DNA of 64,000 nt from Pseudomonadota bacterium. Its GTDB lineage: Bacteria; Pseudomonadota; Gammaproteobacteria; Burkholderiales; Ferrovaceae. The notes below the pieces were generated by a model. That model did not search any database, was not told the origin of the DNA, and was given only the letters and a program-made list of their open reading frames with translations. The position numbers and the translations under genes were made by a program. Location: assembly GCA_021832305.1 (NCBI GenBank), contig JAKBLB010000006.1:47771-111770 (forward strand), in the 5' to 3' direction. Positions 44,717 to 53,677 of this stretch are shown in pieces. Numbering within the stretch: position 1 is the stretch's first letter; each line of letters starts with the position of its first letter.

Positions 44717-45747
44717 CAGCCCAGATACTTGACCAGTTGGGGGCCGAGCCAGTTTGCCACCGGCATGGGTAACCGGCGCCAGGCCTTGATGAAGAACTGG
44801 TATTTCGGATTGAGGGGGTTTTGGTCCGGAACTTCGGTGGACCGATACAGACGATATTCGTAGTGCAGGGGAGCGGGTTCGAATCCCCAGTTCTTCTTGA
44901 AATGGTAGGACCCCGTCCCCAGTTTGCTGCGTCCATAATCAAACAGTCGATAACCCCGTTCACAACTGCGGCGCATCAATTCCCAATACTTGAAGTCATT
45001 GGCGGCCAGAGTGCGGGCAGCCAGGGTGTCTCCTGCATAATAAGGCAGGACTTCGTCACGGAAATAAAAGGTCAGGACACTGCTGACGACTTCCTGGTCT
45101 TTCAGGACCGACAATACTTCACAGTCCTGGCCGAACGTGGATTTCAGCAAGGAAAAGTATCGTTTGGCAAAGGTGGGCGTGCCATGACGCAGCATATTGT
45201 CCGCAAAAACTTCATAAAACCGTTCGACGGTGTCATCGATTTCACTGACCAGGCCATTCTTGATTCCGCTGCGGACCATGGCCCGTTGTTTGCGCGGGAT
45301 GTTTTTCATGTTCTGTTCCGGATCGGGATCGATTTCCCGACGAAACGTGACATACAGTTCCTTGCGCGGCCAGTCGGGGTGCAGGGAATGCATTTGCCGA
45401 TATTCCAGATGGTCCACTTTCAGCGTGGCGGCCAGGTCCTGGGCCGCCTGGTCCAGAGCTTGGGTAGCCTCGGCCGAAAAGGCGGCAATTCCCCCATAAA
45501 CACCAAAGGGCAGGGAAGACAGGGAGTGTCCAAAGTAAAAGTGGCGGATCTCGGCCAAAGGCAGGATGCCCTGAATGCCCTGGGCATTTTCTGCCAGAAG
45601 AAAATGGGTTCGATGACCAAAGGCTTCCTCGATGATTTTTTTCCATCCGGAGCGATGAAAAAAAGTGGCCTGGGGGCAAGCAGTGACAAAGGCATCCCAG
45701 GCACTCTCATCAGAGGACGTCATGGTGCGAAGGGTCAATTCAGTCAT
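44716..45747 (-). CDS. FemAB family XrtA/PEP-CTERM-associated protein (TIGR03019)
   Basis: 343-aa protein of the GNAT-like FemAB superfamily, which normally transfers amino acids from aminoacyl-tRNA to peptidoglycan or, in related members, acyl groups to sugars. Features are FFHRSGWKKIIEEAFGHRTHFL at the start, IPRKQRAMVRSGIKNGL in the middle and LFDYGRSKLGTGSYHFKKNWGF near the end. Always found within XrtA loci; it probably decorates the glycan with an amino acid or acyl group. The gene overlaps the deacetylase by eight bases. Confidence 0.9.
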   Translation of the reverse strand: MTELTLRTMTSSDESAWDAFVTACPQATFFHRSGWKKIIEEAFGHRTHFLLAENAQGIQGILPLAEIRHFYFGHSLSSLPFGVYGGIAAFSAEATQALDQAAQDLAATLKVDHLEYRQMHSLHPDWPRKELYVTFRREIDPDPEQNMKNIPRKQRAMVRSGIKNGLVSEIDDTVERFYEVFADNMLRHGTPTFAKRYFSLLKSTFGQDCEVLSVLKDQEVVSSVLTFYFRDEVLPYYAGDTLAARTLAANDFKYWELMRRSCERGYRLFDYGRSKLGTGSYHFKKNWGFEPAPLHYEYRLYRSTEVPDQNPLNPKYQFFIKAWRRLPMPVANWLGPQLVKYLG

Positions 45748-46585
45748 GAGAGTCTCGCAAAAAAACCCGGTCGACGCGATCCCAATGAAAATCCCGCAAC
45801 AGCGCAGAAATTTTCTCTTTCATGTGCGCCAGATTGACGTAGTGACGGAACCGGCTTTTCAGGTTCACACCGGCCGGGCGGGGTTGGTGCGGGTCGATCT
45901 CCCAGGGGTGGAAATAGAACATGCAGGATTCGCCCTCGATCCGGTTGATGCGTTGCAGCAACCAACGGGACAGGGGATAGGGCATGAGGCGGAAGTACCC
46001 CCCGCCCGCCGCCGGAAGGTGACGTCCCGCCAGTTTGGCGGTGGTGGGTGGAATTTCCAGAATGCCGGCATGACCCCGGGGATGAAAGCGGAAACGGGGA
46101 CAATCGGGCATGCCATAGTGATCATGCTGGATGGGATAGATGCTGGAACTGTAGTCGTACCCTTCCTCGTGCAGGATGTCCAGTGCCCATAAATTCTGGG
46201 ATCCTATGGAGAAACTGGGCGCTCGATATCCTCGAACCCGTTGTCCGCCCAGGTCCTCCAGTAATTGTTTGCTGTGCCGGATATCGGTACGAAATTCATC
46301 GGGCGATTGTTCGCTGGCGCGGTAATGGTCATAGCCATGGCTGGCCAGTTCATGTCCTCCGGCAAGGATCGAACGGACGAGGCCCGGATACCGCTCCGCA
46401 ATCCAACCCAGGGTAAAGAACGTGGCATGGGCCTGATGATGGTCGAGCAGGGCAAGAATGGTCTCCATGTTCCGTTCGATGCGGCAGGGAAGGTGCGCCC
46501 AGTCTGCACGACGGATATAGGGCGCGAAGGCGGAGACCTGAAAATAGTCCTCGACATCGATGGTCATGGCATTGGGGCGGGACAT
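45740..46585 (-). CDS. XrtA system polysaccharide deacetylase (TIGR03006, DUF3473)
   Basis: 281-aa NodB-family deacetylase. The catalytic and metal-binding motifs are TIDVEDYFQ near the start (Asp pair), HELASHGYDHY (H-x3-H type) and RGYRAPSFSI. A C-terminal DUF3473 segment ends with FYFHPWEIDPHQP. It should remove N-acetyl groups from amino sugars of the polymer. No signal peptide is evident. The ATG at 46585 is four bases after the wecB stop; the longer frame would overlap wecB. Confidence 0.92.
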   Translation of the reverse strand: MSRPNAMTIDVEDYFQVSAFAPYIRRADWAHLPCRIERNMETILALLDHHQAHATFFTLGWIAERYPGLVRSILAGGHELASHGYDHYRASEQSPDEFRTDIRHSKQLLEDLGGQRVRGYRAPSFSIGSQNLWALDILHEEGYDYSSSIYPIQHDHYGMPDCPRFRFHPRGHAGILEIPPTTAKLAGRHLPAAGGGYFRLMPYPLSRWLLQRINRIEGESCMFYFHPWEIDPHQPRPAGVNLKSRFRHYVNLAHMKEKISALLRDFHWDRVDRVFLRDSHD

Positions 46586-46589
46586 GGGG

Positions 46590-47762
46590 CTAGATTCCCG
46601 CCATCTCTGCAGGCGCCACGAAATGGGGATTGAAGACGGCGCGCAGTTGCGCGGTGATGCGCCAGGCTGCCTGCCCATCCCAGTAATCCGGGATTCGTCC
46701 GGCCTTACCCCGGCCAGCCAGGATGTTCAGAACGGTAGCCAGGATGCGGGTGCGATCCTGACCGACGATGGTATTGCTGCCCTGGTCCACTGTAATGGGG
46801 CGTTCGGTGTTTTCGCGCAAGGTCACGCAGGGAATGCCCAGGGCGGTGGTTTCTTCCTGGATCCCTCCCGAATCGGTCAGAAAAAGTCGGGCATCCTTCA
46901 TGAGTCCCAGCAGGGGCAAATACCCCAAGGGGGGAAGAATGGCCAGGGTGGGAAGATTCAGGAACTCCGTCAAATGGAATTCATCGATTTTTTGGCGCGT
47001 GCGCGGATGCAGGGGGAAGGCGAGGGGAATATGGCGCGAGACTTCTTCCAGCGTTTCCAGAAGATTCCTCAGGACTACCGGGTCGTCCACGTTGGAAGGG
47101 CGATGCAGGGTCAATACGCCAAAGGACTGAGGGTTGCCCGAGAAAACGGCAGGCAGTCCATTCCGGGAAAAGGTCGTGGCGGCGGGGATGGCGCGGGAAA
47201 GATTATGATGCAGGGTGTCGATCATGACATTGCCGACAAAATGAATTTTTTCCGCATCGATGCCTTCCCGGATCAAGTTGTCCTTGGCCTGAAGTTCGGT
47301 GGTGAACAGAAAATCGGAAATCTGGTCGGTCAGGACCCGGTTGATCTCTTCGGGCATGGCACGATCAAAACTGCGCAGCCCCGCTTCCACATGGATGACG
47401 GGAATCTGTTTCTTGGCGGCGACCAGGGCGCAGGCAATGGTGGAGTTGACATCGCCCACCACCAGGATGGCTGCAGGGTTCGAGGTATCCAGGACCGGTT
47501 CGAATCGTTCCATGATTCTGGCGGTTTGTACGGCATGGGTGCCTGATCCCACTTCCAGATCGATGTCCGGAGGCGGAATGCCCAGATCCGCAAAGAGTTG
47601 TTGGTACATGGCCTCGTCGTAATGCTGCCCCGTATGGACCAGTTGTGCGCGCAACCCCGAATGTCCGGAGCGCAACGCGCTCAAAATCGGGGCGATTTTC
47701 ATGAAATTGGGGCGCGCGCCCACGATGCATAAAATCAGGGGAAGGGAAGGGTCACTGATCAT
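46590..47762 (-). CDS. wecB: UDP-N-acetylglucosamine 2-epimerase (non-hydrolysing)
   Basis: 390-aa cytosolic enzyme that converts UDP-GlcNAc to UDP-ManNAc. Family motifs: VGARPNFMKIAPI near the N-terminus, HTGQHYD, VGDVNSTIACALVA, HVEAGLRSFDRAMPEEINR, LTLHRPSNVDD and TDSGGIQEE, with the later glycine/glutamate nucleotide site (RENTERPITVDQGSN). The ATG at 47762 overlaps the ATPase gene by 11 bases. It implies that the glycan contains ManNAc or a derivative such as a mannosaminuronic acid, although no wecC-type dehydrogenase is seen in the window. Confidence 0.94.
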   Translation of the reverse strand: MISDPSLPLILCIVGARPNFMKIAPILSALRSGHSGLRAQLVHTGQHYDEAMYQQLFADLGIPPPDIDLEVGSGTHAVQTARIMERFEPVLDTSNPAAILVVGDVNSTIACALVAAKKQIPVIHVEAGLRSFDRAMPEEINRVLTDQISDFLFTTELQAKDNLIREGIDAEKIHFVGNVMIDTLHHNLSRAIPAATTFSRNGLPAVFSGNPQSFGVLTLHRPSNVDDPVVLRNLLETLEEVSRHIPLAFPLHPRTRQKIDEFHLTEFLNLPTLAILPPLGYLPLLGLMKDARLFLTDSGGIQEETTALGIPCVTLRENTERPITVDQGSNTIVGQDRTRILATVLNILAGRGKAGRIPDYWDGQAAWRITAQLRAVFNPHFVAPAEMAGI

Positions 47763-48798
47763 GCTGGTCGATGATTTCGTTGGAGTTGGAAGCACGGAAC
47801 AGGGACCTCATCAGGGTGGAGACATTCTTGTGGATGGCGTTCGCCATCAGCATCAGGGCATTCTGGGTGGCTTCCAGACGATCCAGGCGCGCCTCGAAGG
47901 TGGACAGAAAAGCCTGCGCCAGGGGATCGGACGAACCGCCGATCGGTGGGGTCTGATGGGATTCGGGCAAAGGATCGTGGGAATGGGTGACTTCCCGACG
48001 CAGGTCCTGAATGACCTCGTCCACATCTTCGATGCTGATCTGATGCTTTTCCTCGAGCATGCCAAAGACCAGGATCCGGTCGCACAATGTATTGATCTTT
48101 CTTGGAATGCCTCCGGTGAATTCATGGATGAGGGAAAAGGAATCAGGGGTGAAGGTGGGATCCTGGTTCCAGCCCGACAGATGCAGACGGTGTTCGATGT
48201 ATTCCCGCGTCTCCTCTTCCTTCAAGGGGCCCAGATGGTAAGAGGCGATGACCCGCTGGTTGAGCTGGACCATTTGCGGGCTTTGCAGGGTGTTTCGGAA
48301 TTCGGGTTGACCGATCAGAAAACTTTGCAACAACGACTGATTGTCCAATTGATAATTGGACAGCATGCGCAACTCTTCCACCGCTTTGGGAGTCAGATTC
48401 TGGGCTTCGTCGACGATGATCAGCACCCGTTTGTTTTGCTGAACCGAGCGTCTGAAAAACATTTGCAGGTTGTTGAGCAGGACCGCCTTGGACAGGGATT
48501 CATGGGGCAAACCAAAGCCGCCCGAGATCGTTCTCAAAATGTCATCGGCATCCAGATGCGTGCTGACCAGATGGGTGCTGAGGATATTGTCCTGACCGAG
48601 GGTTTCAAACAGTTTTCTGACCAGCAGGGTTTTTCCTGCGCCCACTTCCCCCGTGATGACGATGAACCCTTCACCCAGGGACAGACCATAGTTGAGATAG
48701 GACATGGCGCGCTTATGTCCGCTGCTGGCGAAGAAAAAACTGGGATCGGGGCTCAGTTGAAAGGGCTTGGAGGTCAGGTGATAAAACGAGGTATACAT
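47752..48798 (-). CDS. XrtA-associated ATPase (TIGR03015, ExeA/AAA type)
   Basis: 348-aa AAA ATPase of the ExeA kind. The Walker A is GEVGAGKT near residue 45; Walker B is VLIIVDEAQNL near 130. YHLTSKPFQLSPDPSFFF is the typical N-terminus. A coiled-coil-like C-terminus follows (about 285-330). Homologues couple ATP use to secretion of exopolysaccharide or type II secretion assembly. It lies between the outer-membrane barrel gene and wecB, as is standard in XrtA operons. Confidence 0.92.
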   Translation of the reverse strand: MYTSFYHLTSKPFQLSPDPSFFFASSGHKRAMSYLNYGLSLGEGFIVITGEVGAGKTLLVRKLFETLGQDNILSTHLVSTHLDADDILRTISGGFGLPHESLSKAVLLNNLQMFFRRSVQQNKRVLIIVDEAQNLTPKAVEELRMLSNYQLDNQSLLQSFLIGQPEFRNTLQSPQMVQLNQRVIASYHLGPLKEEETREYIEHRLHLSGWNQDPTFTPDSFSLIHEFTGGIPRKINTLCDRILVFGMLEEKHQISIEDVDEVIQDLRREVTHSHDPLPESHQTPPIGGSSDPLAQAFLSTFEARLDRLEATQNALMLMANAIHKNVSTLMRSLFRASNSNEIIDQHDQ

Positions 48799-48853
48799 GG
48801 CGGGGCGTAGGGGTCCGGGATTCGTGGTCGGCGACAGAAATAGGGGAAGTCGG

Positions 48854-50482
48854 TCAGAAAATAAAATTCAACCCCGCAATCAAGGCATTTTCCATAAAAC
48901 TATAGCCACCGATGAATCCCGCTCCATTCATGTATTGGTGCCGGTAGGTCAGGGAACTGGTGACTTTTTCGGTGATTTTATCGGACAGCCCTACGAGCAG
49001 AAAATTGTTGGTTTCCTGACCGACCAGATTTGCCATGGAGTAACGGGAATAGGTGTCAGAGAAGGTGGCGGTTATCACGGGAGTCAACTGATTGGACCAG
49101 GTCAGGGTTGCCCCCGTGCTGGTGAAGGCGCCAAAGGCCAGATAGTTCTGGAGTTGGAGGAATGGGTTGTTGAGGGAAGAGGCACCGGGTTGCTGCAGCG
49201 GGAGCATCTGGGTATCGAACAGGGTGAACAGCACCGTGTTGCGGGGGGTGGTCACGCCGACACTGGACTGGAAAGACTTGCTCAAAAAGATTTCATTGGT
49301 GATGGCATTCATGCCGTACAGGGAGGCTTGGGGGCCCAATGCAGAGAGGATTTGCTGGACCGCCTGTTGGCGCTGAACAGGATCGGTGATCTGGGTGAGC
49401 AATAACTGATCCAGTGCCGTCGCCGGTGGAATATATTGTTGCCCCATACTGGACAGGACATCCTGGTGGTATCCTGCCTGAACCATGACATGGTGCATGC
49501 GGTGACTCAGGTTCAGCAGATAGGTCCGACCGTAAAACCGTTCTCCGGCACTCATGTCCAGACGGGTGCGCGGGGAGGGGCTCCAGCCATAACCGACATT
49601 CCAGAAAGTCCCTTGAGGACGGGGGCCAAAATAGACAAAGTTGTCGTTTTCGTAGCCGACTTGAGAGGTCAGTTTGAATTCGGGGGTGATCAGATACCCC
49701 AAGTCCGCCGTCAGCAGGGAAATCGTGGAACTGGGGAATCCCGGATAGACCATCTGGTTATTGTTGTAATCCAGTTTCCACAAAAAATTGGTGAATTCGG
49801 CGCCATTGGCGACATACAGGTCGGCAATATTCGTGGTGGCGGAAAAGTCATAGGCCGGATTGAATCCCACCGGAGGGGCACTGAACCCTCCCCCGTAGGC
49901 GGCCGGTCCCGCCATACTAAAATTCATGGCGGTATGGGTCAACTTGGCCTGGGCGATGAATTCTTCATCGAAGTTGTGGACCAGGGTGGGGCTGATGGTC
50001 TCGGTTCTGACATTGGCGACGTTCCCGGTCAGGTTGGCGCCGTTGGCGCTGACAGGGCCAAAGAGGGTCAATGGCTGCTGACTGATGGTGGAAGTGGCAT
50101 CGATAAAAAATGTTTTTTTGATCAGTTCCAGGTCGCCCGTGGCGTTCAACTGGTTGTAATAGGTATGCTCCCAGCCATAATTGTTGTAGATCATGTCCAG
50201 CAGGGAATAATCGATGTTCAATTTCAACTGACTGCCGATGTCCTTGATGGAGATGCCGGGGGTCAACTGGGTGATGAACCCTGGGGTGGCCTGGCCGCCG
50301 GGGGCCAGGGTCAGGTTATCCGTATAGGTTTCCGAAGTGCTGAAACGGGGGGTGATGGTCAGGGTGTCTGCGCCAGCGCTCCCTGACTCCAGGGCGGTCA
50401 GGAGGAGCAGAAAACCGGCGCGACGGAACAACGGACTACGCCTGCTGACCATAGCCGTATCCATAGCCGTAGCCATAACCAT
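48854..50482 (-). CDS. XrtA system outer-membrane beta-barrel protein (TIGR03016)
   Basis: 542-aa protein (532 if it starts at the ATG at 50452). A signal peptide covers the first 40 residues, ending in AGA. The mature part alternates polar and aromatic residues in many short strands and ends in the barrel-closing LIAGLNFIF with a terminal Phe, a BAM-recognition signature. It is the likely outer-membrane channel or scaffold partner of the export lipoprotein. Its first codons overlap the Tyr-rich end of the kinase gene. Confidence 0.9.
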   Translation of the reverse strand: MVMATAMDTAMVSRRSPLFRRAGFLLLLTALESGSAGADTLTITPRFSTSETYTDNLTLAPGGQATPGFITQLTPGISIKDIGSQLKLNIDYSLLDMIYNNYGWEHTYYNQLNATGDLELIKKTFFIDATSTISQQPLTLFGPVSANGANLTGNVANVRTETISPTLVHNFDEEFIAQAKLTHTAMNFSMAGPAAYGGGFSAPPVGFNPAYDFSATTNIADLYVANGAEFTNFLWKLDYNNNQMVYPGFPSSTISLLTADLGYLITPEFKLTSQVGYENDNFVYFGPRPQGTFWNVGYGWSPSPRTRLDMSAGERFYGRTYLLNLSHRMHHVMVQAGYHQDVLSSMGQQYIPPATALDQLLLTQITDPVQRQQAVQQILSALGPQASLYGMNAITNEIFLSKSFQSSVGVTTPRNTVLFTLFDTQMLPLQQPGASSLNNPFLQLQNYLAFGAFTSTGATLTWSNQLTPVITATFSDTYSRYSMANLVGQETNNFLLVGLSDKITEKVTSSLTYRHQYMNGAGFIGGYSFMENALIAGLNFIF

Positions 50483-51365
50483 AGGTCCCCAGGGAAAGTT
50501 GATGGGAGGCGCGGTTGATGATCAAGCCGACGTAGCCGCAATGCTGTACCAGAGTCAGCGCGGATTTGAGCGCCGGCTGGGTGGTGGAGGCGGCATCCAC
50601 CACCATGACCACCTGGCCCATGTGCGTGGATAACACGCTGGACTCGGTGGTGACCAGCAAAGGAGGGGAATCAAACAGAATCAGACGATCGGGGTAGCGT
50701 CCTGCCAGATCATCCAGCAGGTGGGCCATGGCTTCACTGGCCAGCAGTTCGGTGGCATTGCGGGTCTGTTTTCCGGTGGGAAGCAGGGTGAGATTGGCGA
50801 TGGAGGTCTTGATCAGAACCTCTGAAAGTGGCAGTTCGGGATCCTGGATCAGGTCGAGCAGGCCCAGTTCCGCTTGAATGCCCAATAACTTCAGTTGACT
50901 GGGTTTGGAGACATCCGCATCTACCAGCAATACGGTCCGGTCCATTTCCATGGCCATGCTGATGGCCAGATTGAGGGCGCAGAAGGATTTTCCGTCACCG
51001 GGCAAGGCACTGGTGACCATGATCAGATTGCTGTTCTTTAATTTTCTCTCGCCACTGAATGCATTGTTGATGAGTGGGCGCTTGATCATGCGAAACTCTT
51101 CTGCCGTCAACGAATATTCGCCCGCAGGGGTGACGATATTCGCATGGCGCAGGCGCTCGAGGTCAATTTTGGAAAATGAAGCAGTGCCGGTTTCCGCTGC
51201 TTTATGTTCTGCAGAAACTTCGGGAAACGGATTTCCGGAAGGAAGGAGCGGCGGCTGTGCCTCATCTGCTGGGACACTCGATGGTTCAGGGACCCTCGTT
51301 TCGGGGGCGGAAATGACCGGGGTCCGTTGTTCCAGTTTGCTGGCGGCTTTTTCGATGATACTCAT
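50436..51365 (-). CDS. XrtA-associated tyrosine autokinase (TIGR03018, BY-kinase)
   Basis: 309-aa cytoplasmic BY-kinase. Walker A region SALPGDGKSFCALNLA near residue 120, Walker A' VLLVDADVSKPSQ, Walker B LILFDSPPLL. The C-terminus ends in repeated Tyr-Gly pairs before GQQA, the Tyr cluster used for autophosphorylation. With the chain-length protein it forms the Wzc-type pair that controls polymer length and export. The ATG at 51365 overlaps the chain-length stop (ATGA); the longer frame is a shadow of that gene. Confidence 0.93.
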   Translation of the reverse strand: MSIIEKAASKLEQRTPVISAPETRVPEPSSVPADEAQPPLLPSGNPFPEVSAEHKAAETGTASFSKIDLERLRHANIVTPAGEYSLTAEEFRMIKRPLINNAFSGERKLKNSNLIMVTSALPGDGKSFCALNLAISMAMEMDRTVLLVDADVSKPSQLKLLGIQAELGLLDLIQDPELPLSEVLIKTSIANLTLLPTGKQTRNATELLASEAMAHLLDDLAGRYPDRLILFDSPPLLVTTESSVLSTHMGQVVMVVDAASTTQPALKSALTLVQHCGYVGLIINRASHQLSLGTYGYGYGYGYGYGQQA

Positions 51366-52897
51366 TGCGCAGCACTCATCAGGTATTTGGTCATGATTCC
51401 TGCGTAAACCACGAATAATCCGCCCAGACTGACTCCCTGAAAAATCCTGCCCCGGTGTTTCAAGGCTCGGGACTGGGGGGTCTCGATCAGGGTGATGATG
51501 CCCAGCACGGGGAAATCCGTGATGGCTTCGATATTCTTTTTCGAGCGTACCAGCGGTTTGATCTGCCCGATCAGGAAGGCCAGGGCCACGCCGCATACCA
51601 ATGCCCCCAGCAGGATGACGGAGGCCAGCAGGGGCCGGTTCGGGAACGAAGGGGTGAGGGGAACCCTGGGGGGGTCGATGACCTTGAAATCCACGATGTC
51701 CGTCTTGTTCTGCATTTCACCCGACAATTTTGCGGATTCTCCCCGCGACAGCAGGGTTTCATAGTTCTTTTTGTAGATGTCGTAGTTCCGGGTCAGTTGG
51801 GCGTATTCGGATTCTACTTCCGGGATGCGATTGGCCTGACCGCGCAACTGCGCGTACTGGCTACGGAAGGAATCCAGTTTGCCCTTCAATGCCTCGGCCT
51901 GTGCGGTGGCTTCCACCAGAGAGACATTCAGTTGCTGGTACAGCGTACTTGGGCCAGAACCGGACAGGGGTTTGCGGGATCTGGATTCTTTTTTCTTTGA
52001 AGCCTCCAGTTCGTCGATCAGGTTTTTGGTGGCGACGATATCGGGATATTGGTCGGTATATTTCAGTCTCAGGGTATCGAGATTCTTTTTGAGACTCTCG
52101 ATGCGCGCATCGATTTCAGGCGTATTGGAAGAAGTGATGGCATCGGTGAGCAAGGTGGGATCCTCTCCGGACAGTTGACGCTTGTACGAGTCACGCCGAT
52201 TTTCTGCCTCATGGAGTTCCATTTCGGTTTGACGCATCTGATCCTGCATGTCCGAGATTTTTGTAAAATAGTCTTGCCCCATTTCTCCAGGCATCAGTCC
52301 CGCATTCTTGATTTTGAAATTCTTGAGGTCGTTTTCGGCGGTTTCAAGTTTGATTTCATAGTCCTTGAGTTGTTCTTCGATGAATTTTTGGGAGGACGAG
52401 AGGTCCTTACGGCTACTGCCCAGCCCGTTTTCCACGAAAATGGTGAGCAAGGCTTGAACCACCTTGCGGGCCAGGGCCGGATTCCGGTTTTCATAGGCAA
52501 TGGTGTACAGGTCGCCATAGCCTGTACTTTTCAGGGTGAGGTTCTTGTTCAAATCGGCGATGACCCCCTCCATTTGTGCGGGAGTCTTGGCGAGCAGGTC
52601 CATATCCGTCATGCGCGCCACTTTTTCCAGATTGGGGCGGCTGATCAGGGTGTTGGCCATGATCGTCACCTGCTCATTGACGTTGGGTTGGACCGTGATG
52701 CCCGAAAGCAGGGGGCGCAGGAGCGACTGACTGTCCACATACACACGGGCGGCGGCTTGGTAGCGGTCTGGTATGTTGAGCATGCCAATCCAGCCGATAC
52801 AGGCCACGCACCAGGCCGTCAGGATGACGTGCCAGGGGCGGCTCCGAATATCGGCGAAGTAACCGGACAGTTGATCGAGCAGATCGTGCATGTTCAT
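51362..52897 (-). CDS. XrtA system polysaccharide chain length determinant (TIGR03007, Wzz/PCP type)
   Basis: 511-aa inner-membrane protein with membrane segments near residues 20-40 and about 435-455. The N-terminal Wzz domain has RYQAAARVYVDSQSLLRPLL. Between them are long coiled coils in the periplasm (about 150-400), and PPRVPLTPSFPNRP precedes the second helix, the proline-rich motif of the family. It controls polymer length together with the kinase. A start six bases downstream (ATG, MHDLL) is also possible. Confidence 0.93.
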   Translation of the reverse strand: MNMHDLLDQLSGYFADIRSRPWHVILTAWCVACIGWIGMLNIPDRYQAAARVYVDSQSLLRPLLSGITVQPNVNEQVTIMANTLISRPNLEKVARMTDMDLLAKTPAQMEGVIADLNKNLTLKSTGYGDLYTIAYENRNPALARKVVQALLTIFVENGLGSSRKDLSSSQKFIEEQLKDYEIKLETAENDLKNFKIKNAGLMPGEMGQDYFTKISDMQDQMRQTEMELHEAENRRDSYKRQLSGEDPTLLTDAITSSNTPEIDARIESLKKNLDTLRLKYTDQYPDIVATKNLIDELEASKKKESRSRKPLSGSGPSTLYQQLNVSLVEATAQAEALKGKLDSFRSQYAQLRGQANRIPEVESEYAQLTRNYDIYKKNYETLLSRGESAKLSGEMQNKTDIVDFKVIDPPRVPLTPSFPNRPLLASVILLGALVCGVALAFLIGQIKPLVRSKKNIEAITDFPVLGIITLIETPQSRALKHRGRIFQGVSLGGLFVVYAGIMTKYLMSAAQ

Positions 52898-52988
52898 TGG
52901 CCTCGTCGAGAGGTATTCATGGTGAGAAAGGGCAGAAGTGAACGCGCGCGCGTAGATTGTTCAAGGGTGGGTTATGCCATCCATCGGA

Positions 52989-53630
52989 TCAAAAGAAACT
53001 TTCCGGGATGATGAGCACATCTCCTGGGAGCATGGGAACGTTGGCGCTGATATCGCCATCGCGCATCAGGTTTTGGAGTTTGACGCGAAATTGTTCCTGC
53101 TTGCCGTTGACCGTGCGCAGGATGGTGGCGCGATTGCCGGCAGCGAAATCCGTGATCCCCCCCACGGCAATCATGACATCCATGAGCGTCATGTGTTCGT
53201 TGTACTGGAGAGTCTGGGGCTTGGTGGCCTGACCGATCACGCGAATCTGCTGGTTATAGGGTCCCACGAACTTTTCGACGATGACCGTGACGACGGGACT
53301 TTGAATATATTTGGCCAGTGTCACTTCCAGATCGCGGGCCAGTTGGGTCGGAGTCTTTCCGGCAGCCTGCATGTCTTCAGCCAGAGGGGTGGAAATTTTT
53401 CCGTCTGGGCGAACCGGGAGCGCTTCGGAGAGTTCCTTGTTATGCCATACCATGATCTTGACCGTATCCCCGGGACCGATGATGTAGTGATAATGGTCTG
53501 GCTCGGTGATGTTCGTGGGGGCGGGGGACCGGGTGGTCGAGCAGGCGACCATTGCCAGACCACAGAGTGCCAGTCCTGAAATTTTGAAAAAACCGAAAAA
53601 TTGACGCAGTCTTTGATGGTTTATGTTCAC
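52989..53630 (-). CDS. XrtA/PEP-CTERM polysaccharide export protein (TIGR03027, Wza-like lipoprotein)
   Basis: 213-aa outer-membrane lipoprotein. The lipobox is LAMVAC near residue 30. A Poly_export domain (YIIGPGDTVKIMVWHNKEL) and a SLBB-like domain (VRVIGQATKPQTLQYNEHMTLMDVM has gaps to the motif) follow, ending in GDVLIIPESFF. It should form the outer-membrane part of the export channel. It is 47 bases after the sugar transferase gene and 91 bases before the chain-length gene. Confidence 0.92.
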   Translation of the reverse strand: MNINHQRLRQFFGFFKISGLALCGLAMVACSTTRSPAPTNITEPDHYHYIIGPGDTVKIMVWHNKELSEALPVRPDGKISTPLAEDMQAAGKTPTQLARDLEVTLAKYIQSPVVTVIVEKFVGPYNQQIRVIGQATKPQTLQYNEHMTLMDVMIAVGGITDFAAGNRATILRTVNGKQEQFRVKLQNLMRDGDISANVPMLPGDVLIIPESFF

Positions 53631-53677
53631 AGCAATTTTCCCCTAAAATAAACCTGAATCTTTGTTGTATTGACGAA

